From NCBI GenBank assembly GCA_025357915.1, contig JANYLH010000020.1, positions 1 to 50,844 of the forward strand: a stretch of 50,844 bases of DNA. The letters are read 5' to 3'. The DNA comes from Gammaproteobacteria bacterium (GTDB lineage: Bacteria > Pseudomonadota > Gammaproteobacteria > Steroidobacterales > Steroidobacteraceae). This document shows positions 1 through 9,006 of this stretch, piece after piece; the stretch's first letter is position 1; each line of letters starts with the position of its first letter. Below the pieces are notes generated by a model, which was not told the DNA's origin, made no database searches, and worked only from the letters and a program-made list of their open reading frames with translations. The position numbers and the translations under genes were made by a program.

Positions 1-273
1 GACGCCGGCCAGCGCCGCGGCCTCGGCGATCTTGCCGGTCACCTGGAAGGGGGCCGCGCTCAGTACCGCGAAGCGACCGCGCAGTGCCCGGGCCACGGCC
101 TCCGGGTCATTGACGTCGATCGCCAGACACTCGACCGGCGACGCGGCGCTCATGCGCGCGAGCTGGTCGGCGGACTTATCGATCACCGCGACCTGGTAGT
201 CGCCGCTGTGAATGAGCAGGTCTGTAATCATGTGGCCGATCTTCCCGGCCCCGATGATGGCGACTTTCTTCAT
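1..273 (-). CDS. Saccharopine dehydrogenase-like NAD(P)-binding protein, N-terminal part (runs off the window)
   Basis: Reading leftwards from the ATG at 273, the protein begins with a beta strand and the loop GAGKIG (residues 8-13), a Rossmann NAD(P)-binding fingerprint, then a second half with VIDKSADQL and CLAIDVNDPEAVARAL. This layout is typical of saccharopine dehydrogenases and related lysine/ornithine dehydrogenases. Only 91 codons are in the window, so the substrate domain is not visible. The gene is divergent from an Lrp/AsnC regulator 117 bp away, the usual arrangement for an amino-acid gene under local Lrp-type control. Lysine 6-dehydrogenase and other members of the superfamily are equally possible. 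Confidence 0.72.
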   Translation of the reverse strand, partial: MKKVAIIGAGKIGHMITDLLIHSGDYQVAVIDKSADQLARMSAASPVECLAIDVNDPEAVARALRGRFAVLSAAPFQVTGKIAEAAALAGV

Positions 274-346
274 GGTCTATCCCCAAGGTGATTCAGCCGT
301 CTATGATCGCCAAAGCCTTGACAAAAAGCAGTGCAAAAAACGCCAA

Positions 347-396
347 TATGACGAGCAAATGTCGTCACTATGACGTATAATTCTGACGCTATGACG
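347..396. promoter_or_regulatory. Three TATGACG direct repeats, candidate Lrp-type operator
   Basis: TATGACG occurs at 347-353, 369-375 and 390-396, spaced 22 and 21 bp, so all three lie on one face of the helix at about two turns. The last copy contains the ATG of the regulator gene at 391. GACGA (351-355) and TCGTC (362-366) also form an inverted pair. Lrp/AsnC octamers bind phased degenerate sites, so autoregulation and control of the divergent dehydrogenase is plausible. This is inference from spacing only. Confidence 0.4.
376..381 (+). promoter_or_regulatory. Consensus -10 box just upstream of the Lrp/AsnC gene
   Basis: A perfect TATAAT lies at 376-381, only 9 bp before the ATG at 391. 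No good -35 hexamer is found 16-18 bp upstream. Initiation 6-8 bases downstream would give a transcript with almost no leader, which fits the absence of a Shine-Dalgarno sequence before this ATG. Confidence 0.4.
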
Positions 397-822
397 ATAG
401 ACGCGACCGACCGCGAAATACTGGCCCTGCTGCGCGAGGACGGTCGGGCTTCGACCGCGCAACTGGGCCGGCGCCTCGGGCTCTCCCGCACGACGGTGCA
501 CAGCAGGATCGAGCGGCTCCTGGCGCGCCGGGTCATCACGGGCTTCACGGTGCGCATGGGCCCCGATCAGCAACGCGAACAGATCCAGGCCCACGTGCTG
601 ATCACCCTGGTGCCCAAGCTCCAGTCGCGGGCCGAGGCAGCGCTGCGCCGGCTCCCCGAAGTGCGCAAGCTCTACGCGGTCAACGGCCAGCACGACTCCA
701 TTGCCGTGGTGGTCACCGACACCGTCGCGGAAATGGATCGGCTGCTCGACCTGATCGGCTCGCTCGAGGGGATCGATCGGACGGTCTCGTCGATCGTGCT
801 CTCGACGCGCATCGATCGCTGA
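391..822 (+). CDS. Lrp/AsnC family transcriptional regulator
   Basis: The 143-aa protein has the family layout. An N-terminal helix-turn-helix begins IDATDREILALLREDGR and continues LGRRLGLSRTTVHSRIERL, followed by a GFTVRMGP linker and a RAM ligand-binding/oligomerisation domain (about residues 60-140, with VRKLYAVNGQHDSIAVV). The ATG at 391 is chosen because family members start directly with this TDREIL segment; an in-frame ATG at 370 would add seven residues and overlap the -10 box. It is divergent from the saccharopine-dehydrogenase-like gene and probably controls it in response to an amino acid such as lysine. The ligand is not visible in the sequence. Confidence 0.88.
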   Translation: MTIDATDREILALLREDGRASTAQLGRRLGLSRTTVHSRIERLLARRVITGFTVRMGPDQQREQIQAHVLITLVPKLQSRAEAALRRLPEVRKLYAVNGQHDSIAVVVTDTVAEMDRLLDLIGSLEGIDRTVSSIVLSTRIDR

Positions 823-830
823 GGTCCGGT

Positions 831-1553
831 TCAGGCCAGCGTGTGGAACACGCGTTGCACGTCATCGTCCTGCTCGAGCAGGTCGATGAGTTCCAGTACT
901 TCGGCGGCCTGCGCCTCAGGCAACTCGGTGGGCGCAGAGCAGATGTACTCGTGCTCGGCCGAAAGCGGGGCGCTGCGCCGCGCTTCGAGCGCTTCCTGCA
1001 GCCTGCCGAAATCGGCGAAATCACAGCGCAACACCAGCTGCGGCTCACCCTTCTCGCCGCTGCTCTCGCCCATTTCCTGCAGTCCGTGGTCGATCATGTC
1101 GAGCTCGAGCTCATCCTGGTCGATACCGGCCGGGTCGAGGCGGAACACGCCCATCTTGCGGAACTGGAAGGCGACGCTGCCGGTGGTGCCAAGATTCCCG
1201 CCGTGCTTGGTGAAGATGTTGCGCACGTGCGCCACGGTGCGCGTCGGGTTGTCGGTCGCCGTCTCCACCAGCATGGCCACGCCGTGCGGCGCATAGCCTT
1301 CGTAGATGGCCTCGTGGTAATTGGTGGCATCGCGCCCGGAAGCACGCTTGATCGCCGCTTCCACCTTGTCCTTGGGCATGTTCACTGCACGCGCGTTCTG
1401 GATGACGCGGCGCAGGGTGGGGTTCGAGCCGGGGTCGGGGCCACCCGACTTCACGGTCATCGCGATGTCCTTGGCGATGCGCGCGAACTGCTTGGCCATG
1501 CGGTTCCAGCGCGCGAACATGGCGTGCTTGCGGACTTCGAAAATGCGGCCCAT
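831..1553 (-). CDS. YebC/PmpR (TACO1) family protein
   Basis: The 240-aa protein has the family core [37 protein letters not shown] near the N-terminus, then [22 protein letters not shown] and [18 protein letters not shown]. The start [21 protein letters not shown] differs from classical YebC (MAGHSKW) and resembles the YeeN-type paralogue group. Family members are described as transcriptional regulators or as ribosome-associated factors that relieve polyproline-type stalling. A Shine-Dalgarno AGGGGATC precedes the ATG. The gene lies 24 bp downstream of a cyclophilin gene on the same strand, so the two are probably cotranscribed. Its stop is 8 bp from the convergent regulator gene. Confidence 0.87.
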   Translation of the reverse strand: MGRIFEVRKHAMFARWNRMAKQFARIAKDIAMTVKSGGPDPGSNPTLRRVIQNARAVNMPKDKVEAAIKRASGRDATNYHEAIYEGYAPHGVAMLVETATDNPTRTVAHVRNIFTKHGGNLGTTGSVAFQFRKMGVFRLDPAGIDQDELELDMIDHGLQEMGESSGEKGEPQLVLRCDFADFGRLQEALEARRSAPLSAEHEYICSAPTELPEAQAAEVLELIDLLEQDDDVQRVFHTLA

Positions 1554-1577
1554 GTTGACGGATCCCCTGCGGCGCTC

Positions 1578-2525
1578 TCAGTGGCTCGTGCTCGCCGGCC
1601 GCACTGGAATCGGCACGTTGCACAGCTCGATAAAGCCGGCCGGGTGCACGAACCAGTCATCGTGCCGGTTGCGGCGCGATTCCACCAGGGCCGTGAAAGT
1701 CGGCGTGTCCGTGCGCAGCACCTCGAGCCGGGTACGCTCCGCGGCTGGCACATCGCTGGCGATACGCACGGTCTTTATCGCCGTGCGTTCCGTGGCCGTC
1801 GCGTAGAAGCCCATTTCCGCCGTGCCGCGCGGAAGGCTCGCGAGCAGTTCGATGCCCTGGCGCACGCGGCCCACCACGGTCACGTTGCGATCGAGGTGGC
1901 GCGGGGCGTTGCCGATCACCGCATAGAGTTCGCTGCCGTTGCCGCTGGCCGGATCACTATCGCGGCCGACGCCCACGGCGCCGTAGCAGTGTGTGAGCCA
2001 GGCGAGGCCGGCTGCGCCGTCGCGGGCAGCGGGAAAGCCGTCGATGAATCCGGCCTCGGGCGCGTAACCATCGCGATCGGGCAGGGCGGTAAAGGACAGG
2101 CCGCGCTGCGGCATGGCAAACTCCGGCGCCAGCGTCGCCATGCCCTCGGGCACCTTGCGCGCGCCGTCCGGGTCGCCCCACTGCGCGACATAGTTGTCCT
2201 GCAACCGGAGGATGGCCAGCCCGTCGAAATAGTGGGCCCGCACGAGCGCTTCAATGTTGGCGACGGTGTGCGGCGCCAGCGCCGGGGCCAGTTCGATGAT
2301 CACGCGGCCCGCCGGCAGATCCATGTACAGGGTGTGATCGTCCGCGAGCGCTCGCCAGGCGGAGGCCGGCGCGGCGGTGAGGATCCCGGCCATCGTCGGC
2401 GCGGGAACGGGCGCGGCCGCAGCGGCCGGCTCCGGCACTGCAGGGTCGGCCGCGCGGGCCAGGCTCGCCGCGACCAGGAGCGGGGCTGCCAGGCGTAGCC
2501 AGCTGTCTTTTCGGTCGGGCATCAT
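1578..2525 (-). CDS. Secreted cyclophilin-type peptidyl-prolyl isomerase
   Basis: The 315-aa product has an N-terminal signal peptide ([17 protein letters not shown], about residues 9-25), an Ala/Pro-rich linker, then a cyclophilin domain. Visible family signs are [47 protein letters not shown], the [24 protein letters not shown] region and [18 protein letters not shown]. It would catalyse proline cis-trans isomerisation in the periplasm. The usual active-site FHRV is replaced by ILRL, so the Arg is kept in an altered context. The start is one of two adjacent ATGs (2525/2522) directly before the basic residues of the signal peptide; the open frame extends further upstream without supporting signals. 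The YebC-family gene follows. It is divergent from dctA. Confidence 0.82.
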   Translation of the reverse strand: MMPDRKDSWLRLAAPLLVAASLARAADPAVPEPAAAAAPVPAPTMAGILTAAPASAWRALADDHTLYMDLPAGRVIIELAPALAPHTVANIEALVRAHYFDGLAILRLQDNYVAQWGDPDGARKVPEGMATLAPEFAMPQRGLSFTALPDRDGYAPEAGFIDGFPAARDGAAGLAWLTHCYGAVGVGRDSDPASGNGSELYAVIGNAPRHLDRNVTVVGRVRQGIELLASLPRGTAEMGFYATATERTAIKTVRIASDVPAAERTRLEVLRTDTPTFTALVESRRNRHDDWFVHPAGFIELCNVPIPVRPASTSH

Positions 2526-2613
2526 GCAGGGCTCCTGGCGGCACGTCGAGGCCGCAAATGCTAGCAGCCGGCATGCCTTTGCGCCTATCTTTGCGCCAGG
2601 CCAGAGAGGTTCA

Positions 2614-3894
2614 ATGGAAGAGCAGCAGACCACGCCGTCACGCTGGTACGCCTCGCTGTATACGCAGGTGCTCATCGCCGTGGCGATCGGCATCCTGCTC
2701 GGATACTTCGCGCCGCACTGGGCCGTGGCACTCAAGCCGCTGGGCGACGGCTTCATCAAGCTGGTCAAGATGATCATTGCCCCGGTGATCTTCTGCACGG
2801 TAACCACTGGCATCGCCGGGGTCAGCAGTCTCGAGAAGGTCGGACGCGTGGGCCTCAAGGCGCTCGGCTACTTCGTTGTGGTCTCAAGCCTGGCGCTGCT
2901 CATCGGACTTGCGGTGGCGAACCTGGCGCAGCCGGGGGCCGGCTTCAACGCCGACCCAAGCCAGCTCGACACCGCTTCGATTGCGATCTACCAGCAACAG
3001 GCGCACGGCCGCACGCTGGCCGAATTCCTGCTGCACGTGATTCCGGATACGCTGGTCGGCGCCTTCATCAGCGGCGATATCCTGCAGGTGCTGCTGGTGT
3101 CGATCCTGTTCGGGTTCGCACTGTCCCTGACCGGCGAGCGCGCGCGGCCGGTGCACCGCGCCGTCGAGCTGCTCGGCACCGTTGTGTTCCGGCTGGTGCA
3201 AATCATCATGCGTACGGCACCGCTCGGTGCGCTCGGTTCGATGGCCTACACGATCGGCCAGTTTGGCATTGGCGCCCTCGCACACCTGGCCAACCTGATG
3301 CTGTGCTTCTACCTCACCAGCGCGCTGTTCGTGTTCGGCGTGCTCGGCGCCATCGCGCGCGCCAGCGGTTTTTCGCTCTGGCGACTGCTGCGCTACATCC
3401 GGCACGAGTTGCTGCTGGTGTTGGGCACCAGCTCCTCGGAAGCCGCGCTGCCCCTGCTGATTGACAAGCTGGAGCGCGCCGGCTGCTCGCGCTCGGTGGT
3501 CGGGCTCGTGGTCCCCGCCGGCTATTCCTTCAATCTCGACGGCACGAACATCTACATGACTATGGCGGCGCTGTTCATCGCGCAGGCCACCAACGTGCAC
3601 CTGACGCTTGGCGACCAGCTGCTGTTGCTGCTGGTGGCCATCATCAGTTCGAAAGGCGCCGCGGGCGTCACGGGCTCGGGTTTCATCACGCTGGCGGCGA
3701 CGCTGGCGGTCGTGCCCTCGGTGCCGATTGCCGGCCTGGTGCTGATCCAGGGGGTCGATCGCTTCATGAGCGAGTGCCGCTCGCTCACCAATTTCATCGG
3801 CAACGCGGTGGCGGCGATCGTGGTCGCGCGCTGGGAGCGCGAAGTCGATGCCGGACAATTGCAGCTGACGCTGGCGGGCAGACACGATGGCTGA
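2614..3894 (+). CDS. dctA: C4-dicarboxylate:cation symporter, DctA type (DAACS family)
   Basis: The 426-aa inner-membrane protein has the signatures of the dicarboxylate/amino acid:cation symporter family: [20 protein letters not shown] after the first helices, the re-entrant loop [11 protein letters not shown], the NLDGTNIYM motif, [13 protein letters not shown], and [16 protein letters not shown] near the C-terminus. The last is closer to DctA (succinate, fumarate, malate) than to glutamate carriers, so C4-dicarboxylate uptake is the likely job. The start is the ATG at 2614, with AGAGAGG 5 bp upstream; the longer frame from 2377 would run through the divergent cyclophilin gene. Its stop overlaps the next gene by 8 bp, indicating translational coupling. 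Confidence 0.88.
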   Translation: MEEQQTTPSRWYASLYTQVLIAVAIGILLGYFAPHWAVALKPLGDGFIKLVKMIIAPVIFCTVTTGIAGVSSLEKVGRVGLKALGYFVVVSSLALLIGLAVANLAQPGAGFNADPSQLDTASIAIYQQQAHGRTLAEFLLHVIPDTLVGAFISGDILQVLLVSILFGFALSLTGERARPVHRAVELLGTVVFRLVQIIMRTAPLGALGSMAYTIGQFGIGALAHLANLMLCFYLTSALFVFGVLGAIARASGFSLWRLLRYIRHELLLVLGTSSSEAALPLLIDKLERAGCSRSVVGLVVPAGYSFNLDGTNIYMTMAALFIAQATNVHLTLGDQLLLLLVAIISSKGAAGVTGSGFITLAATLAVVPSVPIAGLVLIQGVDRFMSECRSLTNFIGNAVAAIVVARWEREVDAGQLQLTLAGRHDG

Positions 3895-4663
3895 AGCAAA
3901 CGCCAGGGGCCTGGCCGTCACCGCCGACTTCGATGGCCTGTGGCTGCTTTACCGCGCATCGCTCCGGCGCTGCTGGCTGCCAGGCTCGCTGCTCGCGCTG
4001 CTGTGGACGGGCCTGCTCGCGGCGCTGATCCGGCGCCTCAGCGCGCAGGACGACCTGATGCTGCTCGTCGGACAGGTCGAGGAGCTGGTGTCCTCGGGCG
4101 GGTTCTGGCGCGTGTTGCTGGCGGCTTCCTGCGTGTCGACCTGGCTGTCGTGCGCCGTCATCGTGCTCGTGCATGCCGAGGCCACGGGCGGGTCCGTCGG
4201 CGCTGGCGCCGCCCTGGCGCGCGCGCTGCGCGCCTTCCCGGGGGCCGTGGTCGGTGCCGCGATCTATGTCGGCCTGACTTCGCTCGGCTCCCTGCTGCTG
4301 GTGGCCCCGGGTGCGTACCTGTGGGGCACGTGGCAGCTGTGGGTCGTAGCCCTGATGATCGAACGGGCTGGTCCGGTCGCGTCCCTTGCGCGGAGCTGGA
4401 CGCTGATGCGGGGCATCTGGTGGCAGGGAACGACGCTGACTACGGTCGCCACGGTCGCGGCGGTGGCCGCACCGCTGATCGCCAACGCTCTGACGGGCAC
4501 GCTGGGCGCTGTGCTGGGTGCGAGTGCCAGCCAGGTGCAGTTGCTCTCGCTGCTGGCGCTGGGAATATGCGTGGTCCTGGCCGTGCCTTTGCTTCCTGCG
4601 GCGCTGGTGGCACTCTACGTGGTGCAACAGCGCCGCGAGCTGCTGCCTGTCGGGAGTAAGTGA
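3887..4663 (+). CDS. Integral membrane protein of unknown function
   Basis: This 258-aa hydrophobic protein begins inside the dctA 3' end (8-bp overlap). About five or six membrane segments are visible, near residues 25-45, 80-100, 125-150, 185-205 and 220-245. A cytoplasmic-looking stretch contains [15 protein letters not shown], reminiscent of membrane-anchor domains of the glycerophosphodiester phosphodiesterase or DUF4013-like type. I do not recognise a catalytic motif. It sits in a three-gene run with dctA and a small lipoprotein. A role linked to envelope or transport is possible but unproven. Confidence 0.75.
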   Translation: MAEANARGLAVTADFDGLWLLYRASLRRCWLPGSLLALLWTGLLAALIRRLSAQDDLMLLVGQVEELVSSGGFWRVLLAASCVSTWLSCAVIVLVHAEATGGSVGAGAALARALRAFPGAVVGAAIYVGLTSLGSLLLVAPGAYLWGTWQLWVVALMIERAGPVASLARSWTLMRGIWWQGTTLTTVATVAAVAAPLIANALTGTLGAVLGASASQVQLLSLLALGICVVLAVPLLPAALVALYVVQQRRELLPVGSK

Positions 4664-5059
4664 ATGAGGATGCAGGTCTGGGCGGTTGCAGCCTGCGTGG
4701 TGCTGGCCGGCTGTGCCGTGCATCCGCCACCGCCCGTAGCGCCGCCGCCGGTGGTCATCCAGCCGGTGCAAGTGACGACGACCTATATTGCGGCCCGCGT
4801 GTCGCGATCCGCACGCGGCGAGTTCGCGATCGTCGAGGTCTGCATCACGCCCGATGGCGCCATTGCCGACACACGCGTCACGCAATCATCGACCGACAAG
4901 GTTTTCGACGCGGCGGCAATCGGCTGGGCCCGCCAGGCGCGCTACCGACCGCAGCTCGAGAACGGCCGACCCGTTTATGCGTGCGAACAGGTGCGGGTTG
5001 AGGTCAATCCCAACCCCAGCCCGAGGATCGGCCGCGGCGCCGACAGCGCATTGGGCTAA
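4664..5059 (+). CDS. Small lipoprotein with TonB C-terminal-like domain
   Basis: The 131-aa protein starts at the ATG directly abutting the previous stop. Its signal peptide ends in a lipobox, VVLAGC, with the lipidated cysteine at residue 17, followed by a Pro-rich stretch HPPPPVAPPPVV. The rest resembles the TonB/TolA C-terminal fold: EVCITPDGAIADTRVTQSSTDKVFDAAAIGWARQARYRPQLENGRPV. TonB itself has a transmembrane anchor, not a lipid anchor, so this is probably an outer-membrane or periplasm-facing protein using the domain for binding. Its TAA overlaps the stop of the convergent GH97 gene. Confidence 0.78.
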   Translation: MRMQVWAVAACVVLAGCAVHPPPPVAPPPVVIQPVQVTTTYIAARVSRSARGEFAIVEVCITPDGAIADTRVTQSSTDKVFDAAAIGWARQARYRPQLENGRPVYACEQVRVEVNPNPSPRIGRGADSALG

Positions 5060-7104
5060 CTGCCGCGGCGCTTTCCTGCGGCCACCAGCCGCACAGCCTC
5101 GCCGCCGCCGGGCGCGAGACGCAGTTCCATGACATCGCCGCGGTGCACCTTGCGCGTTTCAATGACGATCGCGTGCGGATTGGTGTGCCAGTCCGCGTCG
5201 TCGGCGTCGCGATAGATCTGCGCCAGGTAATCGCGCCCGTCATCGAGGAAATCGAGCGACACCTTGAGCGCGCGCGCGTTCTCGTCGGTGAGGCTCCCCA
5301 GGTACCAATCGTCGCTGTTGCGATCCTTGCGGGCGAAGGTCACGTAGTCGCCGACCTCGCCGTTGAGCACACGCGTATCGCTCCAGTCAGCGGGCACGTC
5401 CTTGATGAACTGGAAGGGGCCTGGGTATTTCGCGTAGTTTTCCGGCAGGTCGGCCGCCATCTGTATCGGGCTGTAGATCACCACGTACAGCGCCAGCTGC
5501 TTGGCGATGGTCGATTGAATCTGCCGGCCGCCCTGGCCGACGAGGCTCAGCACGCCGGGCGTGAAATCCATCGGCCCGCCCAACATGCGCGTGAACACCA
5601 GGTTGGCCTCGTGTTCCGGCGGGTTGACCGGTTCGCCCCAGGCGTTGTACTCCATGCCGCGCGCACCCTCACGCGCCACCCAGTTTGGATAGGTACGGCG
5701 CAGGCCGGTGTCCTTGATCGGTTCGTGGGCGTCGATGGCGATGTGGCGCCTGGCCGCTTCGGTGACCACATGGAGATGGTGGCGTGACATCACCTGGCCG
5801 TCGTGCCATTCGAAATGAATCTTGCCGTCCGCGCCCAGCGCCTTGACGCCGCCGGCGTCCGCCACGTAACCGGTCTTGACGCTGTCCACGCCGAGCCGCG
5901 CGTAAAGGTCGAGGGCATCGCCCAACTGCGCCTCGTAGTGGGCAATGTTGGCCGAGGTCTCATGGTGGCCGATCAGGTGCACGCCCTTCGCGCGGGCGTA
6001 GTCGGTGACTGCCTTGAGATCGAAGTCGGGGTAGGGCTTGGTGAAGCTGAAGCTCTCGCCATTTGCAAACCAGTCGCCGTCCCAACCCTGGTTCCAGCCC
6101 TCGATGAGCACGCCGCGGAAGCCGTTCTTCGCGGCAAAATCGATATAGCGTTTCGCGTTTGCGGTGTTCGCCCCGTGCTTGGGTCCCGAGGCCCAGCTGG
6201 ATGTCCCCAGATGCATCTCCCACCAGATGCCGACGTACTTGTAGGGCTTGAACCAGGAAACGTCGCCGAGCTTGTTGGGCTCGTTAAGATTGAGGATCAG
6301 GTCCGACATGTACAGGCCGCCCGCGTTGTCGGCGATCTGCAGCGTGCGCCAGGGCGTGGTGAACGGCGCCGTGCGCTGCACCCGCGCACCCTGTGACGAG
6401 GGCGACAGCGCGGCCTTGAGGCGCTGGCCGTCGACCCGGCGCAACCACATCGACGAATAATCGACCAGCGCCGCCTCGTGGATCGCGATGTGCAGGCCGC
6501 TGGCGCACTTGATGGTGACCGGCGTGTGCGCCTGCGAGAGCTCGGCGAGCGGCGTATGGCGATAGAGATACTCGTAGCGATTCCACTCGCCGGCGGGTGT
6601 CCACCAGGCCGTGGCGGGCTCGACGATGTCGAACTCCGTCAGTTCATCGACGATGTTGACGTTGTGCAGGGTGGGCTGGTCCGGGAACTCGTAGCGGAAG
6701 CCCACGCCGTCGTCGTAAACGCGAAACACCACGTCGAGGGTGCGATGCGGCTCGTGATTGTCGAGCAGCGCTACGCGCAGTTCATTGTAGTGATTGCGTA
6801 CGAAGCGCCGTTCGCCCCAGGGCTGTTCCCAGGTTTCGTCGAAGCTGCTGGTGGCCTTGCCGGCGAGCGTAAAATTGCGCTCGAATTTCGGCGCATCGGC
6901 GAAGATAAAGCCCAGGCGGGATTCGCCGACAATCGGGGCGCCGTGGCGCGCGATCGTGTAGCCCGGCCGGCCCTCGCCGTTGAGGGTCACGCCGACGGTG
7001 AGCACCTTGCCGGGCGAGTCGATGCTGGCGACTTCGGCAGCCGGGGCCAGCGTGGTGGTCAGCAGCGCCAGCGCGCCGATCAAGGTTCGCATCTTGTACA
7101 TCAT
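5056..7104 (-). CDS. Glycoside hydrolase family 97 (SusB-like alpha-glucosidase), secreted
   Basis: The 682-aa protein has a signal peptide (LIGALALLTTTLAPAAEV) and the GH97 layout. An N-terminal beta-sandwich contains SPGKVLTVGVTLNGEGRPGYTIARHG. It is followed by a TIM barrel with VLIEGWNQGWDGDWF, LIGHHETSANIAHYE, DSVKTGYVADAGG and HEPIKDTGLRRTYPNWVAREG, then ARGMEYNAWG, and a C-terminal sheet. Retaining GH97 enzymes carry an Asp nucleophile where this protein has VKTG, so it looks like the inverting, calcium-dependent SusB type that releases glucose from alpha-linked oligosaccharides. ATG at 7104 overlaps the stop of the upstream alpha-amylase gene (ATGA), so the pair is translationally coupled. 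The two enzymes would degrade starch or maltodextrin in the periplasm or outside. Confidence 0.9.
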   Translation of the reverse strand: MMYKMRTLIGALALLTTTLAPAAEVASIDSPGKVLTVGVTLNGEGRPGYTIARHGAPIVGESRLGFIFADAPKFERNFTLAGKATSSFDETWEQPWGERRFVRNHYNELRVALLDNHEPHRTLDVVFRVYDDGVGFRYEFPDQPTLHNVNIVDELTEFDIVEPATAWWTPAGEWNRYEYLYRHTPLAELSQAHTPVTIKCASGLHIAIHEAALVDYSSMWLRRVDGQRLKAALSPSSQGARVQRTAPFTTPWRTLQIADNAGGLYMSDLILNLNEPNKLGDVSWFKPYKYVGIWWEMHLGTSSWASGPKHGANTANAKRYIDFAAKNGFRGVLIEGWNQGWDGDWFANGESFSFTKPYPDFDLKAVTDYARAKGVHLIGHHETSANIAHYEAQLGDALDLYARLGVDSVKTGYVADAGGVKALGADGKIHFEWHDGQVMSRHHLHVVTEAARRHIAIDAHEPIKDTGLRRTYPNWVAREGARGMEYNAWGEPVNPPEHEANLVFTRMLGGPMDFTPGVLSLVGQGGRQIQSTIAKQLALYVVIYSPIQMAADLPENYAKYPGPFQFIKDVPADWSDTRVLNGEVGDYVTFARKDRNSDDWYLGSLTDENARALKVSLDFLDDGRDYLAQIYRDADDADWHTNPHAIVIETRKVHRGDVMELRLAPGGGEAVRLVAAGKRRGS

Positions 7105-8957
7105 GGCGTTGCTCCGGCTGCACAAATGAGGAAATCGAGAGGCTCCAGCTGCACCGGGTAGCTGCCCGGTGCGTCGGCACTCGGCGCGCAGTTGCCATAC
7201 AGGGCGCCAAAATGTGTCGATGCCGTATTCACCAGGATCCGGGCTGTCAGCGGCTTGGTCGAGGTATTGAATGCCACGACGATCTCGCGCCCGGTGGCCG
7301 GGTCGAGGCGCGACACGGCGAACAGGCCGGGTGTCTTGCCGTAAGCCCGCACGATCTGCCGGCCATGCAGCAGCGCCGGGTTCGCCAGCCGCAGCTTTGC
7401 CAGTCTCGCGATCAGTTGATAGAGCGGGTGCGTGTCAGTGAAGTTCCCGGACGCCGTCGTGGCGCTCGTGCCGAGCAGGGGCTGGTCGTTGTAGGAGGCA
7501 ACCTGGCTCGCGAACATGTCCTGGCGCGAGGCCATGTCATCGCCGTGGCCGACGTAGCCCTGCTCATCGCCATAGTAGACAACCGGCACGCCCCGAAGCG
7601 TCAGCAACATGGCCTGCGCCAGCCGCGTGCGCCGCAGGTTTTCCGCCGCGCTGATGCCGGGGCGGAGCCGCTCCACGAACATCGCGAAGCGGCCTTCGTC
7701 GTGATTGCTCACGAACGTGGGCAGTTGCAGCGCGGCCTGCGCGCCGCCTTCGTAGAGCGAGTCGTACTCGAACACGCGCGCCAGTTCGTCGGTTCCGGCG
7801 TTGCCGGCCACCGTGTCGCGTACCGCACCGCGAAATCCGAAGTCGAGCACCGCCGGCAGGCGGTCGACTCGGGTGTGTTCGGCGAGCAGGGCGACATTGG
7901 GCTCGCTGGTGGCCACTTCGCCGAAGATGTGGAAATTCGGTATGCCGCGAGCGGCCGCCCGCGCGCGCATCGCGGGCACGAAGGCCTGCCAGAATTCGGG
8001 GTTCACGTGCTTGGCCGTGTCGACGCGGAACCCGTCGACGCCGTAGCGGTCGATCCAGCCGCCGAAGATGTCGATGAAGCCCTGCACGACGCGCGGGTCC
8101 TCGGTCATCAGGTCATCGAGTCCGCTGAAATCGCCGAGCGTGGAACTCTCGCCATCGAAGGTGGAATTGCCGCGGTTGTGGTAGTAGATCGGGTCGTTCA
8201 GCCAGTCGGGGTTCTTGGCGTGTTCCTCGCCCGTTGGCACGTAGGGCGTATAGGCAAAATCGGGGCGCTGCAGCAGCGCGAAATTCGCGGCAGTCTGTGC
8301 CTCGGCGGCGTGTCCGGCGAAGCCTTGATTGATCGGCGCGCCGCCGCTGCCGCCACGGCGTGAGTAGGGGTAGTTGGCGAGCGAACGGTAGGCGCAATTG
8401 TTGTCGGGGCACTCGCGATAACGGATCACGTCGGCGGTGTGATTGGCGACGATATCCAGGTAGATCTTCATGCCGCGGCCATGCACCGCCGCGACCAGGG
8501 CTTGCAGTTCCGCCCCTGTGCCGAAGTGAGGATCGACGGCGGTGAAATCGGTGATCCAGTAGCCGTGATACCCAGCCGACTCGTTGCCGGGCGTGCCCTG
8601 GACCGGCTTGTTCTTATATATGGGGCCGAGCCAGATCGCCGTGGCACCGAGCGATTGGATGTAATCGAGACGCGAGATCAGCCCCTTGAGGTCGCCGCCG
8701 TGATAAAAGCCTTTTGCAGCCGGATCGAACCCGGTGTGCAGGCGGTCACCAGTCAGGCCACCCCGATCGTTCCCCGGGTCGCCGTTCTCGAAGCGGTCCG
8801 GCAGCATGAAATAGATGATTTCATCCTGCGGGGGGCGCGCGCGGTAGTCATTCGGCGCCTCCTGGCCGTCGGCATTGACGACCAAGGGGCTGGCGAGGCT
8901 GCCAATCAGGATCAGGGCTAGGGCCAGGGTCCGAGCGTGGCACCAGAGTTGCTTCAT
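7101..8957 (-). CDS. Secreted alpha-amylase family GH13 enzyme
   Basis: The 618-aa protein has a signal peptide (residues 1-30) and the four GH13 regions: DIVANHT, GFRVDTAKH, FGEVATSE and VSNHDE. By these motifs the catalytic residues are Asp313 (nucleophile), Glu347 (acid/base) and Asp420. The opening PQDEIIYFMLPDRFENGDPGND is typical of cyclomaltodextrinase/alpha-amylase-like enzymes from Gram-negatives, so hydrolysis of starch or maltodextrin is likely, though exact specificity is open. ATG at 8957 is preceded by AAGGGG about 8 bp upstream. It forms a two-gene operon with the GH97 gene downstream, and a CRP-type palindrome lies 50 bp upstream of the start. Confidence 0.92.
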   Translation of the reverse strand: MKQLWCHARTLALALILIGSLASPLVVNADGQEAPNDYRARPPQDEIIYFMLPDRFENGDPGNDRGGLTGDRLHTGFDPAAKGFYHGGDLKGLISRLDYIQSLGATAIWLGPIYKNKPVQGTPGNESAGYHGYWITDFTAVDPHFGTGAELQALVAAVHGRGMKIYLDIVANHTADVIRYRECPDNNCAYRSLANYPYSRRGGSGGAPINQGFAGHAAEAQTAANFALLQRPDFAYTPYVPTGEEHAKNPDWLNDPIYYHNRGNSTFDGESSTLGDFSGLDDLMTEDPRVVQGFIDIFGGWIDRYGVDGFRVDTAKHVNPEFWQAFVPAMRARAAARGIPNFHIFGEVATSEPNVALLAEHTRVDRLPAVLDFGFRGAVRDTVAGNAGTDELARVFEYDSLYEGGAQAALQLPTFVSNHDEGRFAMFVERLRPGISAAENLRRTRLAQAMLLTLRGVPVVYYGDEQGYVGHGDDMASRQDMFASQVASYNDQPLLGTSATTASGNFTDTHPLYQLIARLAKLRLANPALLHGRQIVRAYGKTPGLFAVSRLDPATGREIVVAFNTSTKPLTARILVNTASTHFGALYGNCAPSADAPGSYPVQLEPLDFLICAAGATP

Positions 8958-9006
8958 CAGATTGCCCCTTGCAGTCGTCAAAAGGCCGGCGCCGGCGGCC
9001 CGATAT

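Noticed and set aside
843-2498. 551-codon plus-strand frame across the YebC and cyclophilin genes
   Set aside because: It is antisense to two well-supported genes and has shadow-like composition.
8985-8996. GCCGGCGCCGGC palindrome upstream of the amylase gene as an operator
   Set aside because: Perfect 12-bp symmetry, but made only of G and C in a GC-rich genome, so it is likely by chance; the CRP-type site nearby is far more specific.
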